Source of the DNA: an uncultured beta proteobacterium
Lineage (GTDB): Bacteria; Pseudomonadota; Gammaproteobacteria; Burkholderiales; Rhodocyclaceae
Length of the DNA: 18,168 bases
Direction: 5' to 3'
NCBI GenBank assembly: GCA_903932755.1
Contig: CAIZHL010000521.1
Coordinates: 1-18,168 of the forward strand
Shown: positions 8,596 to 16,998 of the stretch, in pieces
Layout: each line of letters starts with the position of its first letter
How positions within the stretch are numbered: position 1 is the stretch's first letter
Made by a program: the position numbers and the translations under genes
The notes under the pieces: model-generated
Told to the model about the DNA's origin: nothing
Databases searched by the model: none
Seen by the model: only the letters and a program-made list of their open reading frames with translations

Positions 8596-9084
8596 TCAGA
8601 CGACTTCGGCGCGCTCGATGATGACGTCTTCGCGCGGTACGTTCTGGTGGAAGCCCTTGTTGCCGGTCTTGACCGCCTTGATCGCGTCCACGACATCCTT
8701 GCCGTCGACGACGCGGCCGAATACGCAGTAGCCCCAGCCGTCCTGGCATTTGTCGTTGTCGAGGAAGTCGTTGTCGCCGACATTGATGAAGAACTGCGCC
8801 GTGGCCGAGTGCGGGTCGCTGGTGCGGGCCATGGCGACGGTGTACATCGCATTCTTGAGGCCGTTCTTCGCTTCGTTTTCTATCGGGGCATTGACCGGCT
8901 TCTGGTCCATTCCCGGCTCGAAGCCGCCGCCCTGGATCATGAAGCCGTCGATGACGCGGTGGAAGATCGTGTTGTCGTAATGGCTGGCTTCGACGTAGGC
9001 GAGGAAGTTGGCAGCGCTTTTGGGCGCTTTTTCGGCATCGAGTTCGAGGGTGATGACGCCGTGATTGGTGGTGAGCTTGATCAT
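8596..9084 (-). CDS. ppiB: Cytoplasmic peptidyl-prolyl cis-trans isomerase B (cyclophilin)
   Basis: PpiB catalyses cis-trans isomerisation of Xaa-Pro bonds during folding. The 162-residue single cyclophilin domain has no signal peptide, so it is cytoplasmic. Core motifs are [17 protein letters not shown] with the catalytic Arg in [21 protein letters not shown], and [14 protein letters not shown]. The start is supported by AGGA about seven bases upstream on the minus strand. It sits 19 bases after ppiA and 16 before lpxH. It is closely related to the upstream ppiA even at DNA level: the 28 bases at 8920-8947 are identical to 9437-9464, so the pair is a tandem duplication of the cyclophilin domain with different targeting. 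Confidence 0.95.
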   Translation of the reverse strand: MIKLTTNHGVITLELDAEKAPKSAANFLAYVEASHYDNTIFHRVIDGFMIQGGGFEPGMDQKPVNAPIENEAKNGLKNAMYTVAMARTSDPHSATAQFFINVGDNDFLDNDKCQDGWGYCVFGRVVDGKDVVDAIKAVKTGNKGFHQNVPREDVIIERAEVV

Positions 9085-9103
9085 GATTTCGGTCCTGTGG
9101 TGA

Positions 9104-9667
9104 TTATTTCTTCGCCGGCAGCAATTTGACGGATTCGATGATTACCGGCGTGTTCGGCACGTTCTGGTGCGGGCCGGCATTGCCGGTCTGCACCATGGCG
9201 ATTTTCTGCACGATGTCGAATCCCTGGACAACCTTGCCGAATACGGCATATCCCCAGCCGTCGCGGCCCGGATTGTCGAGGAAACTGTTGTCCTTGAGGT
9301 TGATGAAAAACTGCGCCGTGGCCGAATGCGGATCGCTGGTGCGTGCCATGGCCAGGGTGCCGGTCTGGTTCTTCAAGCCGTTCTTTGCCTCGTTCGGGAT
9401 CGGAGCACGGGTGTCTTTCTGCTTCAGGTCGGGAGTGAAGCCGCCGCCCTGGATCATGAAGCCGGGAATCACGCGGTGAAACACGGTCCCGTTGAAGAAG
9501 TCGTCCTGCGCATAGCGCAGGAAGTTCTCCACCGATTTCGGCGCCTTGTCCTCATACAGCTCGATGGTCAGGGTTCCCATCGAGGTCTTCACTTCAAGCT
9601 GCGGGTTGGCGGCGAGCGCGGAAATGCTGGACAGTAGTGCGAGTGCAAGCAGTAACAGGCGGTGCAT
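9104..9667 (-). CDS. ppiA: Periplasmic peptidyl-prolyl cis-trans isomerase A (cyclophilin)
   Basis: PpiA is the exported cyclophilin that helps proline isomerisation of envelope proteins. The 187 residues start with a clear Sec signal peptide (MHR, a Leu/Ala-rich core, then SALA before Ala20-Asn21), with predicted cleavage after Ala19. The cyclophilin domain covers about residues 24-183, with [34 protein letters not shown] and [17 protein letters not shown] (9672-9676, minus strand) precedes the ATG at a short four-base spacing, suggesting efficient though compactly spaced initiation. It lies between the exported L,D-transpeptidase-like gene and ppiB, so these exported products are probably made together. 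The family assignment is certain. The exact symbol follows from the signal peptide. Confidence 0.94.
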   Translation of the reverse strand: MHRLLLLALALLSSISALAANPQLEVKTSMGTLTIELYEDKAPKSVENFLRYAQDDFFNGTVFHRVIPGFMIQGGGFTPDLKQKDTRAPIPNEAKNGLKNQTGTLAMARTSDPHSATAQFFINLKDNSFLDNPGRDGWGYAVFGKVVQGFDIVQKIAMVQTGNAGPHQNVPNTPVIIESVKLLPAKK

Positions 9668-9721
9668 GGAGCCTCCGGGAAAGCAGCTAAAAAGGGGGAA
9701 GGGCGCGGAGCGGGAAGCGGA

Positions 9722-10966
9722 TCAGGCGGCGCCTTCGTAGACGATCTTCCAGCGGCCGCCTTCCTTGACCCAGTACTGGCGCTTCTTCATCTGGCCGGAA
9801 AGATTGCTGGAACGGTAATCCTGCTCGAAGGTGACGACGACGTATTCTTCCTTGCCGGGATTGCGGAACATGCTTATGTTGCCGGTGCCGACCTTGATCC
9901 AGCTCTTGGCGGCATTCACCTTGCGCTTCTGTTCGATCCAGCCTTTGTAACCTTGGCCGTCGGCGTTGAACTTGTGCGAATAGTGCCTCGCATAGTGCTC
10001 GATATCGCGGCTCTCCCAGTCCTGCCGCCATTCTTCGACGTTCTTGAGCAGCGAGCTGCGTTCGCTTTGCCAATCGTCGAGAGACAGCCATTCGATGCTG
10101 TTGCTGATGATCACAGGGGTCAGGCCGACCTGCAGGCTCTTCGCCAGCGAATCGAGGTCCTGGTTGGCGAGCACCACGCAGCCGTCTGAAGCCTTGGGCG
10201 GACGCGAGAATGTGTCGGAGGGGGTGCCGTGCAGCCAGATGCCGTGGCCGTTGCGCCCCTGCCGCTTGTCCCATTCGTTGGGATAGTTGATCGGGAAGGC
10301 ACCGCTGCCGTAGAAGTCGGTCAGTTTCTGGCGCGGCAGGCTGGATGTGACGTGATAGACCCCGATCGGCGTCTTCTTGTCACCCTCGCGCGCCTTTTCG
10401 GCGCCGAGCTTGCCCTGCGATATGTAGTAGTCGGCGACAAAGCGCGGCGTGCCCTTGTCGTTCTGGTACAGGTAGAGCCGGGATTTCTGCGTATCGACGA
10501 CAACCGCGTGCTTTTGTTCCGGATGCATCTGCAGCAGGTAGCGCGGCACGTAGTCGGCCGGCGGCTTGCTGCGGTAACCCTTGAGGCGGACGATGGCCTC
10601 GTCGCGCAGATCGGCGACTTTTTCCCCGGCAGCGGGGCCCCCTCCGGCACCGAAGGCGGTCAGATGGCGGGAGCGGGCCAGCAGCAGGTCGCCCTTGACC
10701 AGGTGCGCCAGGCGGAAATTGGGATAGGCCTTGATCAGCATGTCGGTCTGCTGCATGGCAAGGTCAAGCCGATTGGCTTCGATGGCGTCGAAGACCTTGG
10801 CCAGAAGGGGTTCCGGGCCGGAGTCGGTAAAGGTCGCTTCGGCGATGTCGCCGCCGGTGCCTTTCTTGAGATGCGCGGGCGCTTTGCCGGCGGCCAGTGC
10901 CAGACCTGACGCAAGAAGCAGGCTGCAGCCCGCGGCACCAAGCCAGGTACGCGACAGGTAGCGCAT
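9722..10966 (-). CDS. Exported L,D-transpeptidase (YkuD) with TPR-like N-terminal region and NTF2-like C-terminal domain
   Basis: YkuD-family enzymes use a cysteine to form 3-3 peptidoglycan cross-links or attach proteins to tetrapeptide stems in the periplasm. The 414-residue product has a signal peptide (residues 1-26, ending GLALAA), a TPR-like helical stretch (about 52-100), a YkuD domain (about 153-289) and a C-terminal alpha+beta domain of NTF2/SnoaL type (about 305-413). The active-site region reads GIWLHGTPSDTF then KASDGCVVL, giving His246 and the nucleophile Cys263. The common SHGC is here SDGC. The ATG at 10966 overlaps the stop of the upstream TPR gene by one base; an in-frame ATG 11 codons earlier would spoil the signal peptide. 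The C-terminal domain is clearly homologous to that of the upstream gene. The layout recalls proteins annotated as Cds6-family L,D-transpeptidases, a name given from memory. Substrate unknown. Confidence 0.9.
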   Translation of the reverse strand: MRYLSRTWLGAAGCSLLLASGLALAAGKAPAHLKKGTGGDIAEATFTDSGPEPLLAKVFDAIEANRLDLAMQQTDMLIKAYPNFRLAHLVKGDLLLARSRHLTAFGAGGGPAAGEKVADLRDEAIVRLKGYRSKPPADYVPRYLLQMHPEQKHAVVVDTQKSRLYLYQNDKGTPRFVADYYISQGKLGAEKAREGDKKTPIGVYHVTSSLPRQKLTDFYGSGAFPINYPNEWDKRQGRNGHGIWLHGTPSDTFSRPPKASDGCVVLANQDLDSLAKSLQVGLTPVIISNSIEWLSLDDWQSERSSLLKNVEEWRQDWESRDIEHYARHYSHKFNADGQGYKGWIEQKRKVNAAKSWIKVGTGNISMFRNPGKEEYVVVTFEQDYRSSNLSGQMKKRQYWVKEGGRWKIVYEGAA

Positions 10967-12009
10967 CAGGTGCCGACCCGCTCCTGCAGGATCAGCCACT
11001 TGCCGTCACGCTTGCCCATTTGCAGGACTTTGTTGCTCGAGGTCTTGAGCGTGGCCGACTTGTAATGCTGGCGGAATTTCGCCGTGGCCGTGTCGCCATC
11101 GACGGTGATGCGCAGGCCTTCGACGCTGACCTGGATGGCACCGGGCTTGTTGATGCGCTTTTGCCGCTCCGCGTCCCACTGCGAGCGCGATTCGCCGCCC
11201 GGCGTCTTGAAGTCGCGGGCATAGGCCGCCAGGTAAGCCTTGATGTCCTTGCGCGACCAGGCCGCAGCCCACAGTTCGACGGCGCGGGTGACGTCGGCAT
11301 TGGCATCGGCGGCGGGACTGACCGGCGCCGGTTTGGGCGCGGCGGCAACGGGTGCCGGGGCGGTGACGGCGGACGTTGCCGCTGCGGGCACGGGTGCCGG
11401 CGGGGATTTCGGCGCCTCCGCCACCTTGACCGGTTCGGCCGGGCGGGCGTCGCCGATCGGCTTGGTGGCTTTGCCGGGGCGGCCGCTGGTGCCCATCAGG
11501 TCGCGGATCAGGGCCAGCTTGTTCTGGGCGCTGGAATTCGAGGAATCGATCTGCAAAGCCTTGTCGTAAGACTGGCTTGCCAGCCGCGCGTAAATGTCGC
11601 CCAGGTTCTCATGGGCGGTGGCGTAGGAAGGATGGGTACGGATGGCCATTTCCAGCGCCTGCCGCGCCTTGTCGAATTGTTTCTGCTGGGCGTAGATGAC
11701 GGCGAGGTTGTTGTAGGGCTCCGGCAGTTCCGGATAGTCCTCGGTCAGCTTGGTGAATACCACGATGGCCTCGGCGGGTTTGTTCATCTCGGTCAGGATG
11801 ATGCCCTTGAGGAAGCGTGCCTGTGCATCCTTGGGCTTGCCCGCCAGATATTTGTCGACCTGCTCCAGCGCCTGGGGATACTGTCCCTGCTTGATCTGCT
11901 TGCTGATGTCCTGCAAGGCGTCGGCACGGACCGCCGGCGCCAGCAGCAGCAGCGCGAGGGAAGCGAGCGAGACGAGAATGCGTGAGGCACTGAGGCGGTA
12001 TTGGGTCAT
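10966..12009 (-). CDS. Exported tetratricopeptide-repeat protein with NTF2-like C-terminal domain
   Basis: The 347-residue product has a signal peptide (residues 1-29, hydrophobic core LVSLASLALLLLAPA, cleavage near AVRA). TPR units follow (about 33-170), with segments such as ALEQVDKYLAGKPKDAQARF, EPYNNLAVIYAQQKQFDKAR and TAHENLGDIYARL, then an Ala/Pro/Val-rich linker (about 172-236) and an NTF2-like domain (about 239-347). No catalytic residues are evident, so a scaffold or partner role in the periplasm is the best inference. The start at 12009 gives the signal peptide and has GAGAAG upstream; the frame stays open 58 codons further, but that stretch lacks protein-like character. The stop overlaps the L,D-transpeptidase start (TGATG), and the two proteins share the C-terminal domain. 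It is the first gene of the minus-strand operon. Confidence 0.88.
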   Translation of the reverse strand: MTQYRLSASRILVSLASLALLLLAPAVRADALQDISKQIKQGQYPQALEQVDKYLAGKPKDAQARFLKGIILTEMNKPAEAIVVFTKLTEDYPELPEPYNNLAVIYAQQKQFDKARQALEMAIRTHPSYATAHENLGDIYARLASQSYDKALQIDSSNSSAQNKLALIRDLMGTSGRPGKATKPIGDARPAEPVKVAEAPKSPPAPVPAAATSAVTAPAPVAAAPKPAPVSPAADANADVTRAVELWAAAWSRKDIKAYLAAYARDFKTPGGESRSQWDAERQKRINKPGAIQVSVEGLRITVDGDTATAKFRQHYKSATLKTSSNKVLQMGKRDGKWLILQERVGT

Positions 12010-12326
12010 GGTATGTGCTTCTCGTTGACGATTGCCCGAAATGAATCTGCTTGCGGTCGCTGCGCTTGATTCCGGCTCAAATGGTATCGACCTGCCCTGG
12101 AACTGCATTCTGGTTTCTGCTGTTGCGCCTGACGAGGGTACGACTGGCATCAACCTGCTCTGACACTTGGCATTCGCCGGCACGAAACGTCAGGAATACA
12201 GCGACGAATTCTACCAAGAAGCCCGCTGTTCCGACAACCTGACCGAGTTCGATCAATGGCGCGATAATACGTGCCTTTCGTGTCCATTTTTTTGCTTAGC
12301 GCTGCGTTCAGGCGATTTCCTTTCCC
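12010..12326. other. Divergent intergenic region between the TPR gene and cysS
   Basis: This 317-base stretch must hold the promoters of both the minus-strand envelope operon and cysS. I see one plausible promoter toward cysS (12239-12268) and a T7 tract at 12287-12293 in its leader. I could not identify a convincing minus-strand promoter, operator dyad, riboswitch or small RNA. The composition is less GC-rich than the flanking genes. Confidence 0.6.
12239..12268 (+). promoter_or_regulatory. Candidate sigma-70 promoter for cysS
   Basis: CTGACC (12239-12244, 4 of 6 to TTGACA) and GATAAT (12263-12268, 5 of 6 to TATAAT) are separated by 18 bases. A start near 12275 would give a leader of about 50 bases containing a T7 tract. 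Confidence 0.4.
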
Positions 12327-13709
12327 ATGCTGAAGATATACAACACGCTGTCCCGCGACAAACAGGTCTTTGTTCCCATCGAGCCCGGCCGGGTGAACAT
12401 GTACGTCTGCGGCATGACGGTCTATGACTTCTGCCACCTCGGCCACGCCCGCGTCATGGTGGTGTTCGACATGGTCGCGCGCTGGCTGCGGGCCAGCGGC
12501 TATGAGCTGAACTACGTGCGCAACATCACCGACATCGACGACAAGATCATCCGCCGCGCGCAGGAAAACGGCGAGACCATCCGCCAGCTCACCGACCGCT
12601 TCATCGCCGCCATGAACGAGGACGCCGGCGCGCTGGGCGTGCTGCGCCCGGACGCCGAGCCGCGTGCCACCGAGTATGTGCCGCAGATGCTGGACATGAT
12701 CGGCACCCTGGAAAAGAACGGCTACGCCTATGTCGCCGAAAGCAGTGACGTCTGCTATTCGGTGCGCAAATTCGACGGTTACGGCAAGCTCTCCGGCAAG
12801 TCGCTGGAAGACCTGCGCGCCGGCGAGCGCGTCGACGTCATGGCGGGCAAGCAGGATCCGCTCGACTTCGTGCTGTGGAAACATGCCCGCGACGACGAGC
12901 CCGCCGAAGTGAAATGGGAATCGCCCTGGGGAACGGGGCGCCCGGGCTGGCATATCGAGTGCTCGGCGATGGGCTCGCAACTGCTGGGCAAGCATTTCGA
13001 CATCCACGGCGGTGGCCAGGACCTGCAGTTTCCGCACCACGAAAACGAGATCGCACAGTCCGAAGGCGCCATGGACGCCAATGAGCACTGCCAGTTCGTC
13101 AATTACTGGATGCACAACGGCTTCGTCCGTGTCGATGACGAGAAAATGTCGAAGTCGCTGGGCAACTTCTTCACCATCCGCGAAGTATTGAAGAAATACG
13201 ATCCCGAGGTGGTGCGTTTCTTCATCCTGCGCGCCCACTATCGCAGCCCGCTCAATTACTCCGATGTCCACCTCGACGATGCGCGGCAGGCGCTGACGCG
13301 GCTGTACACCGCGCTCAAGGGCGTCGATGGCGCAGCCCAGGTTGATTGGAACGAGACCCACGCGGTGCGCTTCAAGGCGGCGCTGGACGACGATTTCGGC
13401 ACGCCCGAGGCCATGGCCGTGCTGTTCGACCTGGCCACTGCAGCCAATCGCGGCGATGCAGTCCTGGCCAGCCAGCTCAAGGCCTTGGGCGGCGTGTTGG
13501 GCCTGTTGCAGCGCGATCCGCAGATATTCCTGCAGGCTGCGCCGGCGGGGGGCTTGAGCAACGAGGAAATCGACGAAAAAGTCGGCGCTCGCGCCACGGC
13601 GAAGAAGGCGAAAAACTTCGCCGAATCCGACCGCATCCGCGACGATCTCAAGGCCGCCGGCATCGTTCTCGAAGATGGCCCGCAGGGAACAGCCTGGCGC
13701 CGCGCCTGA
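12327..13709 (+). CDS. cysS: Cysteinyl-tRNA synthetase
   Basis: CysRS charges tRNA-Cys with cysteine using ATP. The 460-residue protein is a class I synthetase. Cys28 in VCGMTVYD is the first zinc ligand. The HIGH motif appears as HLGH (37-40), a tolerated variant. Further features are [19 protein letters not shown] with the second zinc cysteine, the zinc-binding histidine/glutamate segment [12 protein letters not shown], and KMSKS at 273-277. The C-terminal helical and anticodon-binding region ends normally ([15 protein letters not shown]). The Shine-Dalgarno is poor (AGG about 14 bases upstream), but the MLKIYNTL N-terminus matches the family. It is divergent from the envelope operon and followed by the hybrid kinase spacer. 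No amino-acid attenuation signal was recognised. Confidence 0.98.
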   Translation: MLKIYNTLSRDKQVFVPIEPGRVNMYVCGMTVYDFCHLGHARVMVVFDMVARWLRASGYELNYVRNITDIDDKIIRRAQENGETIRQLTDRFIAAMNEDAGALGVLRPDAEPRATEYVPQMLDMIGTLEKNGYAYVAESSDVCYSVRKFDGYGKLSGKSLEDLRAGERVDVMAGKQDPLDFVLWKHARDDEPAEVKWESPWGTGRPGWHIECSAMGSQLLGKHFDIHGGGQDLQFPHHENEIAQSEGAMDANEHCQFVNYWMHNGFVRVDDEKMSKSLGNFFTIREVLKKYDPEVVRFFILRAHYRSPLNYSDVHLDDARQALTRLYTALKGVDGAAQVDWNETHAVRFKAALDDDFGTPEAMAVLFDLATAANRGDAVLASQLKALGGVLGLLQRDPQIFLQAAPAGGLSNEEIDEKVGARATAKKAKNFAESDRIRDDLKAAGIVLEDGPQGTAWRRA

Positions 13710-13813
13710 CCGGCGTCACGCTCCTGTCGCATCGAACGCGGGCGAGTGCGCCGCGCGGCCATCGGCCCTGTCCTGCATCCTGCCCGGGGACCCGAAGACT
13801 CCTGGGTGGCGAC

Positions 13814-13840
13814 TGTCGCCGGACATTGACAAGTGTCAAT
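13814..13840. promoter_or_regulatory. Perfect dyad TTGAC-N4-GTCAA, candidate regulator binding site
   Basis: ATTGAC (13825-13830), AAGT and GTCAAT (13835-13840) form a perfect 16-base palindrome (7-bp arms around AG). The smaller dyad TGTC-GCCG-GACA lies immediately before it (13814-13825). The TTGAC-N4-GTCAA spacing resembles sites of CRP/FNR-superfamily regulators (FNR consensus TTGAT-N4-ATCAA). It lies about 107 bases upstream of the hybrid kinase gene and is not followed by a T-run, so an operator is more likely than a terminator. Confidence 0.5.
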
Positions 13841-13866
13841 CCGGCCATGATGGTCGCGGCGGACAA

Positions 13867-13896
13867 TTGACGGCAAGTACTGCGCGCGATCAGAAT
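13867..13896 (+). promoter_or_regulatory. Candidate promoter of the hybrid histidine kinase gene
   Basis: TTGACG (13867-13872) and CAGAAT (13891-13896) are separated by 18 bases. The perfect dyad at 13825-13840 would be centred about 70 bases upstream of the expected start, a usual activator position. The -10 match is only 4 of 6. Confidence 0.3.
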
Positions 13897-13911
13897 GTCG
13901 GTCGCGAGACA

Positions 13912-13927
13912 GTGACAGCCCCGTCAC
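13912..13927. promoter_or_regulatory. Second dyad GTGAC-N6-GTCAC just before the kinase start
   Basis: GTGAC (13912-13916) and GTCAC (13923-13927) are inverted around AGCCCC, five bases before the first possible start codon. It could be an operator overlapping the leader, or a small mRNA hairpin that hides initiation. Confidence 0.35.
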
Positions 13928-13931
13928 ATGC

Positions 13932-16931
13932 ATGGTGTCATCCGCAATGAGCACGCAGCGCGAAACCGAACGACCGACTGCCGGCGCCATGCGTCCGCCC
14001 GGACCCATGTCGCCGTCGGAGGATTTCCTGAAGTTCGCCATCCTGGTGATGCTGGTCAGCGCGCTCATTGCTACGCTGGTGCTGATCATCATGGCTCCGG
14101 ACCAGACCGCACGGGTCGCGCGGCCCGGGTTGCTGGCCCTTGTGGCACTGCTCGGATGGCATTTCCTGCGTCGCGGGAAGCGGTGGGCATCCCTGCGGGT
14201 ATTGGTGTTCGGGTCGTGGACCGTGGTAACCATGCTCGTCGCGATAACGGGAGGCACCCATGCGCCGGTCATCGTCGTTTATCCGGTGATCATTGTCCTC
14301 GCCGGCTGGACCATGGGATGGCGATCGACGATGACGCTCCTGATCTTCACCGCCATCGTCATCCTGGGCCTCGCGATCAGCGAGTCCCGCGGCCTGCTGC
14401 CGCCGGAACCCGAGACGCCGCCCCTGCTTCATGGTTTTCTGCAACTCATCGTCCTGATCATGTGCGCGGCGCTGGTCACCTACCTGGCAAGGGCCTACCG
14501 GGACCGGGTTGCCGAGTTGAGCCTGGCCGGCCGCGAGCTTGCCCGTCGTTCCGCCGACCTCGAAACAAGCAAGGCCGAACTGAATCGGGCGCAGGCGGTG
14601 GCGCGGGTGGGAAGCTGGACCTTCGACCCGGTGACCGGACTGGTCGAGGCATCGGTCGAGGCTTGTCGCATCTTCGGTATGCCTGCGGGAACCGTGGCGC
14701 CTTTCGAAACCTTCCTTGCCCGTGTCGACCCGCGGGATCGCGCGGAGGCGGACGAAGTCTGGCGCAATGGCCTGAAGGGCGGCGCGGGCGCCTACGAATG
14801 CCGGGTCGTGGTGGGGGACGAAACGCGCTGGGTGCGGCAGAAGGCAGAAAATCGCCCGGGTGGTGAAGGCGGTGCGCCCAAAGTCGTCGGCATCGTCCAG
14901 GAAGTCTCCGAAAGGAAGCTGGCCGAGCAGAAACTCCAGGCCAGCGAAGCGCGTTTTCGCCAGCTGCTGCAGGACATTCCATCGGTGGCGATCCAGGGCT
15001 ACGGTCCTGACGGCACGACCCACTACTGGAACCGGGCGTCGACGCATGTCTACGGCTACCAGGAAGAGGAGGCGCTGGGGCGCAATCTGTTCGACCTGAT
15101 CATTCCGCCGGAAATGCGCGAGCAGGCGGAACTGGGCGTGGCCGAAATGTTCGCCACGGGCCGGTCGGTTCCGTCCGGCGAACTCTCCCTGCAACGCAAG
15201 GATGGTTCCAGGGTGGATGTGTACTCAAGCCATGCCTTCGTAAAGGTGGCCGGACAGGCCCCCGAGATGTTCTGCGTGGACATAGACCTCACCGAGCAAA
15301 AGCAGGTGGAGGCGGCGACGCGGGAACTGAACCGGGACTTCGTTTCCTTCCTCGAAAACACCAGCGACTTCGTCTACTTCAAGGATGCAAACGGCCGCTT
15401 CCGCTTCTGCAGCCAGACGCTCGCCGACATCACCAGCCATGCCAGTTGGCGCGACATGATCGGCAAGCACGACCTGGAGGTCTTTCCGCTTGAAACCGCA
15501 AAGATCTATGTCGAGGAAGAGTTCCAGATTTTCCGCGACGGCAAACCCCTGCTGAACAAGGTCGACCCCTACATCGATGCGGCCGGAAATCGCGGCTGGG
15601 TCAGCACCAACAAGTGGCCGTTGCTGGATACCGGCAGGAGCGGCAAGGTGGTCGGCCTGTTCGGCATCAGCCGCGACATCACCGAGCGCATGCTGGCGGA
15701 AGCCGAACTCGAACAGCACCGGCACCATCTCGAAGAACTTGTCTTCTCGCGCACCGCCGAACTTGCCGCCGCCAAGGATGCCGCGGAGGCGGCGAGCCGC
15801 GCCAAGAGCGTATTCCTGGCCAACATGAGCCATGAATTGCGCACGCCGATGAACGCCATCATCGGCATGACCAACCTCGCCTTGCGCCGTACCACCGACC
15901 CCAAGCAAACCGACTACCTGGGCAAGAGCCTCGCGGGGGCCCGCCACCTGCTTGCCGTGATCAACAACATCCTCGACCTGTCGCGCATCGAGGCCGATCG
16001 CATGACGCTGGAAGAGAACGATTTTTCGCTGGCGAAAGTGGTTGATGATGCCTTGAACATGCAGTGGGAGCAGGCCCAAGCCAAGGGCTTGCAGCTGTCT
16101 CGCGAACTGGCGCCGGAGCTGCCCGGGCAGCTTTGCGGCGATGCCCTGCGCCTGCACCAGATATTGATCAATTTCGTAAACAATGCGATCAAGTTTTCCG
16201 ACCGCGGCGAGATCTGCGTCCGTGGCCGGCTCGTGGAACAGGACAGCCAAAGCGTGCTGGTGCGGCTGGAAGTCGCCGACCAGGGCATCGGCATCAGCCC
16301 CGAGCAGCAGGGCCGGCTGTTCCGGGCATTCGCGCAGGGCGACGAATCGATGACGCGCAAATACGGCGGCACCGGCCTCGGCCTGATCATTTCGAGGCGC
16401 ATCGCCAGGCTGATGGGCGGCGACGTCGGCGTGGACAGCGTCGAGGGAAGCGGCAGCACCTTCTGGATGACCGTGCGTTTGCGGCACGCAGCCGGAGATG
16501 CCGCAGAGGATCGTCCGTCGCCGGGACCTTCCGCGCGCGAGGCTCTGGTCCGGGAATACTCCGGGACGCGCGTCCTGATCAGCGAGGACGAACCGGTGAA
16601 TCGGGAAGCCGCCGTTTTGCTGCTGGAGGATGCCGGTCTGGTGCCGGAAGTTGCGATCGATGGCGGGCAGGCCCTGGCAATGGCGCGCAGCGGAAAGTAC
16701 GCCCTGATCCTGATGGATGTCCAGATGCCCGTAATGAACGGGCTCGACGCCACGCGCGCCATCCGCTCTTTGCCGGGGATGGCCGAGATTCCGATCCTGG
16801 CCATGACGGCCAATGCCTTCGACGAAGATCGCGCGGCCTGCATTGCGGCCGGCATGAACGACCACATCGGAAAACCGGTACTGCCGGAGATCCTCTATGC
16901 CAGCCTGCTGCACTGGCTGCGGCGGAGATGA
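13932..16931 (+). CDS. Membrane-bound hybrid sensor histidine kinase with three PAS domains and a receiver domain
   Basis: This is a two-component sensor: signal sensing drives autophosphorylation on His and transfer to the fused receiver Asp. The 999 residues comprise about six transmembrane helices (roughly 33-55, 63-80, 88-107, 111-130, 134-151 and 165-186), a short coiled coil (190-220), and PAS domains at about 222-328, 337-456 and 468-588. A coiled coil (588-625) is followed by HisKA with His634 in [10 protein letters not shown], HATPase with N750 (NNAIKF), DQGIGIS from 783 and GGTGLGL from 812, and a receiver (about 880-998) with SEDE 884-887, Asp929, Thr959 and Lys981. All catalytic residues are present. 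No HPt domain or separate response regulator is nearby, so onward partners are unknown. The start is uncertain (13932, 13947 or 13989) because no Shine-Dalgarno is clear. The ligand cannot be read from the sequence. Confidence 0.93.
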   Translation: MVSSAMSTQRETERPTAGAMRPPGPMSPSEDFLKFAILVMLVSALIATLVLIIMAPDQTARVARPGLLALVALLGWHFLRRGKRWASLRVLVFGSWTVVTMLVAITGGTHAPVIVVYPVIIVLAGWTMGWRSTMTLLIFTAIVILGLAISESRGLLPPEPETPPLLHGFLQLIVLIMCAALVTYLARAYRDRVAELSLAGRELARRSADLETSKAELNRAQAVARVGSWTFDPVTGLVEASVEACRIFGMPAGTVAPFETFLARVDPRDRAEADEVWRNGLKGGAGAYECRVVVGDETRWVRQKAENRPGGEGGAPKVVGIVQEVSERKLAEQKLQASEARFRQLLQDIPSVAIQGYGPDGTTHYWNRASTHVYGYQEEEALGRNLFDLIIPPEMREQAELGVAEMFATGRSVPSGELSLQRKDGSRVDVYSSHAFVKVAGQAPEMFCVDIDLTEQKQVEAATRELNRDFVSFLENTSDFVYFKDANGRFRFCSQTLADITSHASWRDMIGKHDLEVFPLETAKIYVEEEFQIFRDGKPLLNKVDPYIDAAGNRGWVSTNKWPLLDTGRSGKVVGLFGISRDITERMLAEAELEQHRHHLEELVFSRTAELAAAKDAAEAASRAKSVFLANMSHELRTPMNAIIGMTNLALRRTTDPKQTDYLGKSLAGARHLLAVINNILDLSRIEADRMTLEENDFSLAKVVDDALNMQWEQAQAKGLQLSRELAPELPGQLCGDALRLHQILINFVNNAIKFSDRGEICVRGRLVEQDSQSVLVRLEVADQGIGISPEQQGRLFRAFAQGDESMTRKYGGTGLGLIISRRIARLMGGDVGVDSVEGSGSTFWMTVRLRHAAGDAAEDRPSPGPSAREALVREYSGTRVLISEDEPVNREAAVLLLEDAGLVPEVAIDGGQALAMARSGKYALILMDVQMPVMNGLDATRAIRSLPGMAEIPILAMTANAFDEDRAACIAAGMNDHIGKPVLPEILYASLLHWLRRR

Positions 16932-16998
16932 GCTAATCCTGCCCGGATTCGCCGATCCCGCGTCCTTCGTGGCGGCGGGTTTCTGCCGACGCACCCTG

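Noticed and set aside
10229..11985. Plus-strand open frames (226 and 362 codons) opposite the TPR and L,D-transpeptidase genes
   Set aside because: The minus-strand reading gives signal peptides, TPRs and a YkuD active site. The plus-strand products are Gly/Arg/Val-rich with no motif.
12010..12183. An upstream in-frame extension of 58 codons for the TPR protein
   Set aside because: It would bury the clear signal peptide starting at 12009 and its translation is not protein-like.
12435..12446. HLGH instead of HIGH in cysteinyl-tRNA synthetase
   Set aside because: Leu for Ile is a tolerated variant of this motif, and as I recall it is common in betaproteobacterial CysS, so it is not a sign of altered function.
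13256..14272. A 338-codon minus-strand frame spanning the cysS-kinase spacer
   Set aside because: Most of it is opposite cysS and the kinase, it is Arg/Ser/Pro-rich, and it has no ribosome-binding site. The spacer itself looks regulatory.
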